A stretch of DNA of 64,000 bases from UBA2653 sp964572685 (GTDB lineage: Bacteria > Pseudomonadota > Gammaproteobacteria > Legionellales > Legionellaceae), in the NCBI GenBank assembly GCA_964572685.1, contig CAZNFJ010000002.1, positions 1 to 64,000 of the forward strand, read 5' to 3'. The notes under the pieces are model-generated. The model saw only the letters and a list, made by a program, of their open reading frames with translations, was not told the origin of the DNA and did not search any database. A program made the translations under genes and the position numbers. Shown one piece after another: positions 62,228-64,000 of the stretch. Numbering within the stretch: the first letter of the stretch is position 1; every line of letters starts with the position of its first letter.

Positions 62228-64000
62228 ATGGAGACTCAAGAAATTCAACAGACGGTCACGACGCCCCCACAAAGGCAGTCAACTTTTTACTCAACCGGTC
62301 AATTAAATGTCATTAAGCGTAATGGCACCATCGTTCCTTATGATGACAATAAAATTAAAATTGCCATCAACAAAGCATTTATTGCCTTTGAAGGAATAGC
62401 TGCTGCAGCATCCAGTCGTATTTTTCAACAACTGGATCAAATGACTCAACATATCAGTGAAACTTTCCATAAACGCTTACCAACAGGTGGGAACATTCAT
62501 ATTGAAGAAATTCAAGATCAAGTTGAATTGGCTTTGATGCGCGGTGGTGAATACCAAGTTGCCCGTGCATATGTACTCTATCGTGAAGAACGTCGAAAAC
62601 TTCGACAGGCTACGCATGCTCAAGCAGCACAAGATGATAAAACCCTATTGATCACACTGCCCAATGGCGAATTACAACCACTGGACCCTAAATGGTTAAC
62701 CGCAATTGTTGAAGATGCCTGCGTAAATTTAAAAGATGTTTCTGCGGAAATGGTCGCACAAGAAGCCTTGCGTAATCTGTATCATCAAGCAAAACTGGAA
62801 GATGTTTACAAAGCCTTGATCATGTCAGCCCGTGCGTTCATCGAAACAGAACCCAATTATAGCCAGGTCAGCGCTCGTTTACTTCTCAATACTTTAAGAC
62901 AAGAAGCATTTACTCATCTTCAACAACCAGCTCCTGTTTCTCAAGAAGACATGGCACAACGTTATCCTGCTTATTTCAAGGCCTATGTTGCCCATGGCAT
63001 TAAACAAGGTTTACTAGATGCATCTTTAGTAAATTTTGATTTGGATAAATTAGCTCAAGCGTTAAAGCCAGAACAAGATTTAGATTTCACCTATTTGGGT
63101 TTACAGACTTTATACGATCGTTATTTTATTCATGAACACGGTCAACGTTATGAACTTCCCCAGGCATTTTTTATGCGTGTAGCCATGGGACTTGCAATGC
63201 GTGAAAAGGATAAAGAACATTGGGCCATTCAGTTTTATCAATTACTATCAAGCTTTGATTATATGGCCTCAACGCCGACATTATTTAATTCCGGTACCAT
63301 TCGCCCACAATTATCAAGCTGTTATTTAACAACCATTCCCGATCGTTTAGATGGCATCTATAGCGCCATCAAGGATAATGCCTTATTATCAAAATTTGCG
63401 GGTGGTTTAGGAAATGATTGGACACCGGTTCGTGCCATGGGCGCTCACATTCAAGGCACCAACGGAAAATCCCAAGGCGTGGTCCCTTTCTTAAATGTGG
63501 CCAATGCCACAGCGGTTGCTGTTAACCAAGGTGGCAAACGAAAAGGTGCTGTGTGTGCCTATTTAGAATGCTGGCATCGTGACGTCGAAGAATTTTTAGA
63601 ATTACGTAAGAATACCGGTGATGATCGACGTCGAACCCATGATATGAATACAGCTCTATGGGTCCCTGATTTATTCATGAAACGTGTTGAAGAGCAAGGT
63701 GAATGGACTTTGTTCTCACCTGAAGAAACGCCTGATTTGCACGATTTATATGGTATGGCTTTTGAAAAACGTTATCAAGAATATGAAAAGCTCGCACATG
63801 CCGGCAAAATTCGTAATGCGAAAACATTACCAGCCATTCAACTATGGCGAAAAATGCTATCCATGTTATTTGAAACAGGTCACCCTTGGCTGACTTTCAA
63901 AGATCCATGCAACCTACGTTCACCTCAGCAACATGCCGGTGTTATTCACAGCTCAAATCTTTGTACGGAAATCACCCTAAATACGTCTGAAGATGAAATT
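62228..64000 (+). CDS. nrdA: Ribonucleoside-diphosphate reductase, alpha chain (cut by window end)
   Basis: Large subunit of class I ribonucleotide reductase, making dNDPs from NDPs. Start ATG 62228 with GGAGAG upstream; 591 codons are visible and the frame is open to the end of the window. Two ATP-cone-like domains are visible: residues about 30-120 (VIKRNGTIVPYDDNKIKIAI ... IEEIQDQVELALMRGGEYQVARAYVLYREERR) and about 135-235 (TLPNGELQPLDPKWLTAIVEDAC ... LLLNTLR). Then the catalytic barrel with STPTLFNSGTIRPQLSSCYL (first redox cysteine), GGKRKGAVCAYLECWHRDVEEFLELRKNTGDDRRRTHDMN and NLCTEITLNTSEDE (N, C and E of the active site). This two-cone layout is known in Pseudomonas NrdA. Confidence 0.95.
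   Translation, partial: METQEIQQTVTTPPQRQSTFYSTGQLNVIKRNGTIVPYDDNKIKIAINKAFIAFEGIAAAASSRIFQQLDQMTQHISETFHKRLPTGGNIHIEEIQDQVELALMRGGEYQVARAYVLYREERRKLRQATHAQAAQDDKTLLITLPNGELQPLDPKWLTAIVEDACVNLKDVSAEMVAQEALRNLYHQAKLEDVYKALIMSARAFIETEPNYSQVSARLLLNTLRQEAFTHLQQPAPVSQEDMAQRYPAYFKAYVAHGIKQGLLDASLVNFDLDKLAQALKPEQDLDFTYLGLQTLYDRYFIHEHGQRYELPQAFFMRVAMGLAMREKDKEHWAIQFYQLLSSFDYMASTPTLFNSGTIRPQLSSCYLTTIPDRLDGIYSAIKDNALLSKFAGGLGNDWTPVRAMGAHIQGTNGKSQGVVPFLNVANATAVAVNQGGKRKGAVCAYLECWHRDVEEFLELRKNTGDDRRRTHDMNTALWVPDLFMKRVEEQGEWTLFSPEETPDLHDLYGMAFEKRYQEYEKLAHAGKIRNAKTLPAIQLWRKMLSMLFETGHPWLTFKDPCNLRSPQQHAGVIHSSNLCTEITLNTSEDEI

Overview
The window is AT-rich, densely packed DNA from a gammaproteobacterial chromosome, mostly core housekeeping genes separated by small decayed accessory patches. 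Gene content and order (fmt-def next to dprA-smg-topA, msbA-lpxK, kbl-tdh, metNIQ, rpsT and infA with gammaproteobacterial-type products) fit Gammaproteobacteria. Two proteins point more narrowly to Legionellales (Legionella/Coxiella relatives): a small exported IcmL/DotI-like protein of the Dot/Icm type IVB secretion families (24221-24781) and next to it an EnhA-like L,D-transpeptidase. The 1317-residue orphan coiled-coil protein (47402-51355) and several unrecognised polar proteins also fit a host-associated lifestyle, but the genus cannot be fixed by reading alone.

Layout. 1-276 is the tail of an IS4-like transposase, followed by an orphan gene. 1017-3462 is a methionine ABC importer (metN-metI-metQ). 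3525-6465 holds an orphan with a good sigma70 promoter, rimO and a YeeZ-like dehydrogenase. A tRNA-Pro(GGG) lies at 6525-6601. At 6691-7976 there is a badly decayed HGSNAT/DUF5009-like membrane acyltransferase pseudogene whose last stop abuts an intact GH1 glycosidase. 9592-15988 is an information-processing block: topA, smg and dprA on the minus strand, facing away from def-fmt-rsmB on the plus strand. 16050-19803 has a divergent DHFR, an IS5-type transposase scrap, a PBP4-like dacB with an extra tail, and an orphan parB overlapping a PH-domain membrane protein gene.

19884-30509 carries a MurG/MGDG-synthase-like glycosyltransferase, an OPT transporter, DoxX, the IcmL-like and EnhA-like envelope proteins, EttA, the threonine-degradation pair kbl-tdh and pirin. 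30835-33762 is a Pcm-like protein, TolC and a TSUP permease. 34816-39566 holds a DAK2-DegV (FakA-FakB-like) fusion, a DUF1295 protein, and an FeS-type photolyase with a partner SDR. 40492-47313 joins lipid A export and synthesis (msbA, lpxK), an exported protein, ttcA and a SulP-carbonic anhydrase fusion by overlaps or short gaps. After the giant orphan come proS, two exported proteins, a M17 aminopeptidase with murJ, a TnpB remnant, rpsT, infA, a possible cupin, pmbA/tldE, a phosphodiester glycosidase-like protein and the 5' part of nrdA, whose upstream region shows a perfect DnaA box and two NrdR-like boxes.

The genes serve mainly translation and tRNA/ribosome modification (rimO, def, fmt, rsmB, ttcA, proS, rpsT, infA, ettA), envelope building (dacB, murJ, msbA, lpxK, L,D-transpeptidase, tolC, OMP) and nutrient uptake (MetNIQ, OPT, SulP, TSUP). 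Mobile DNA is present only as remnants or a cut-off end. No CRISPR array, prophage or complete insertion sequence was seen. The most promising uncharacterised items are the 1317-aa protein, the DAK2-DegV fusion, the exported IcmL-like protein and the glycosyltransferase at 19884.
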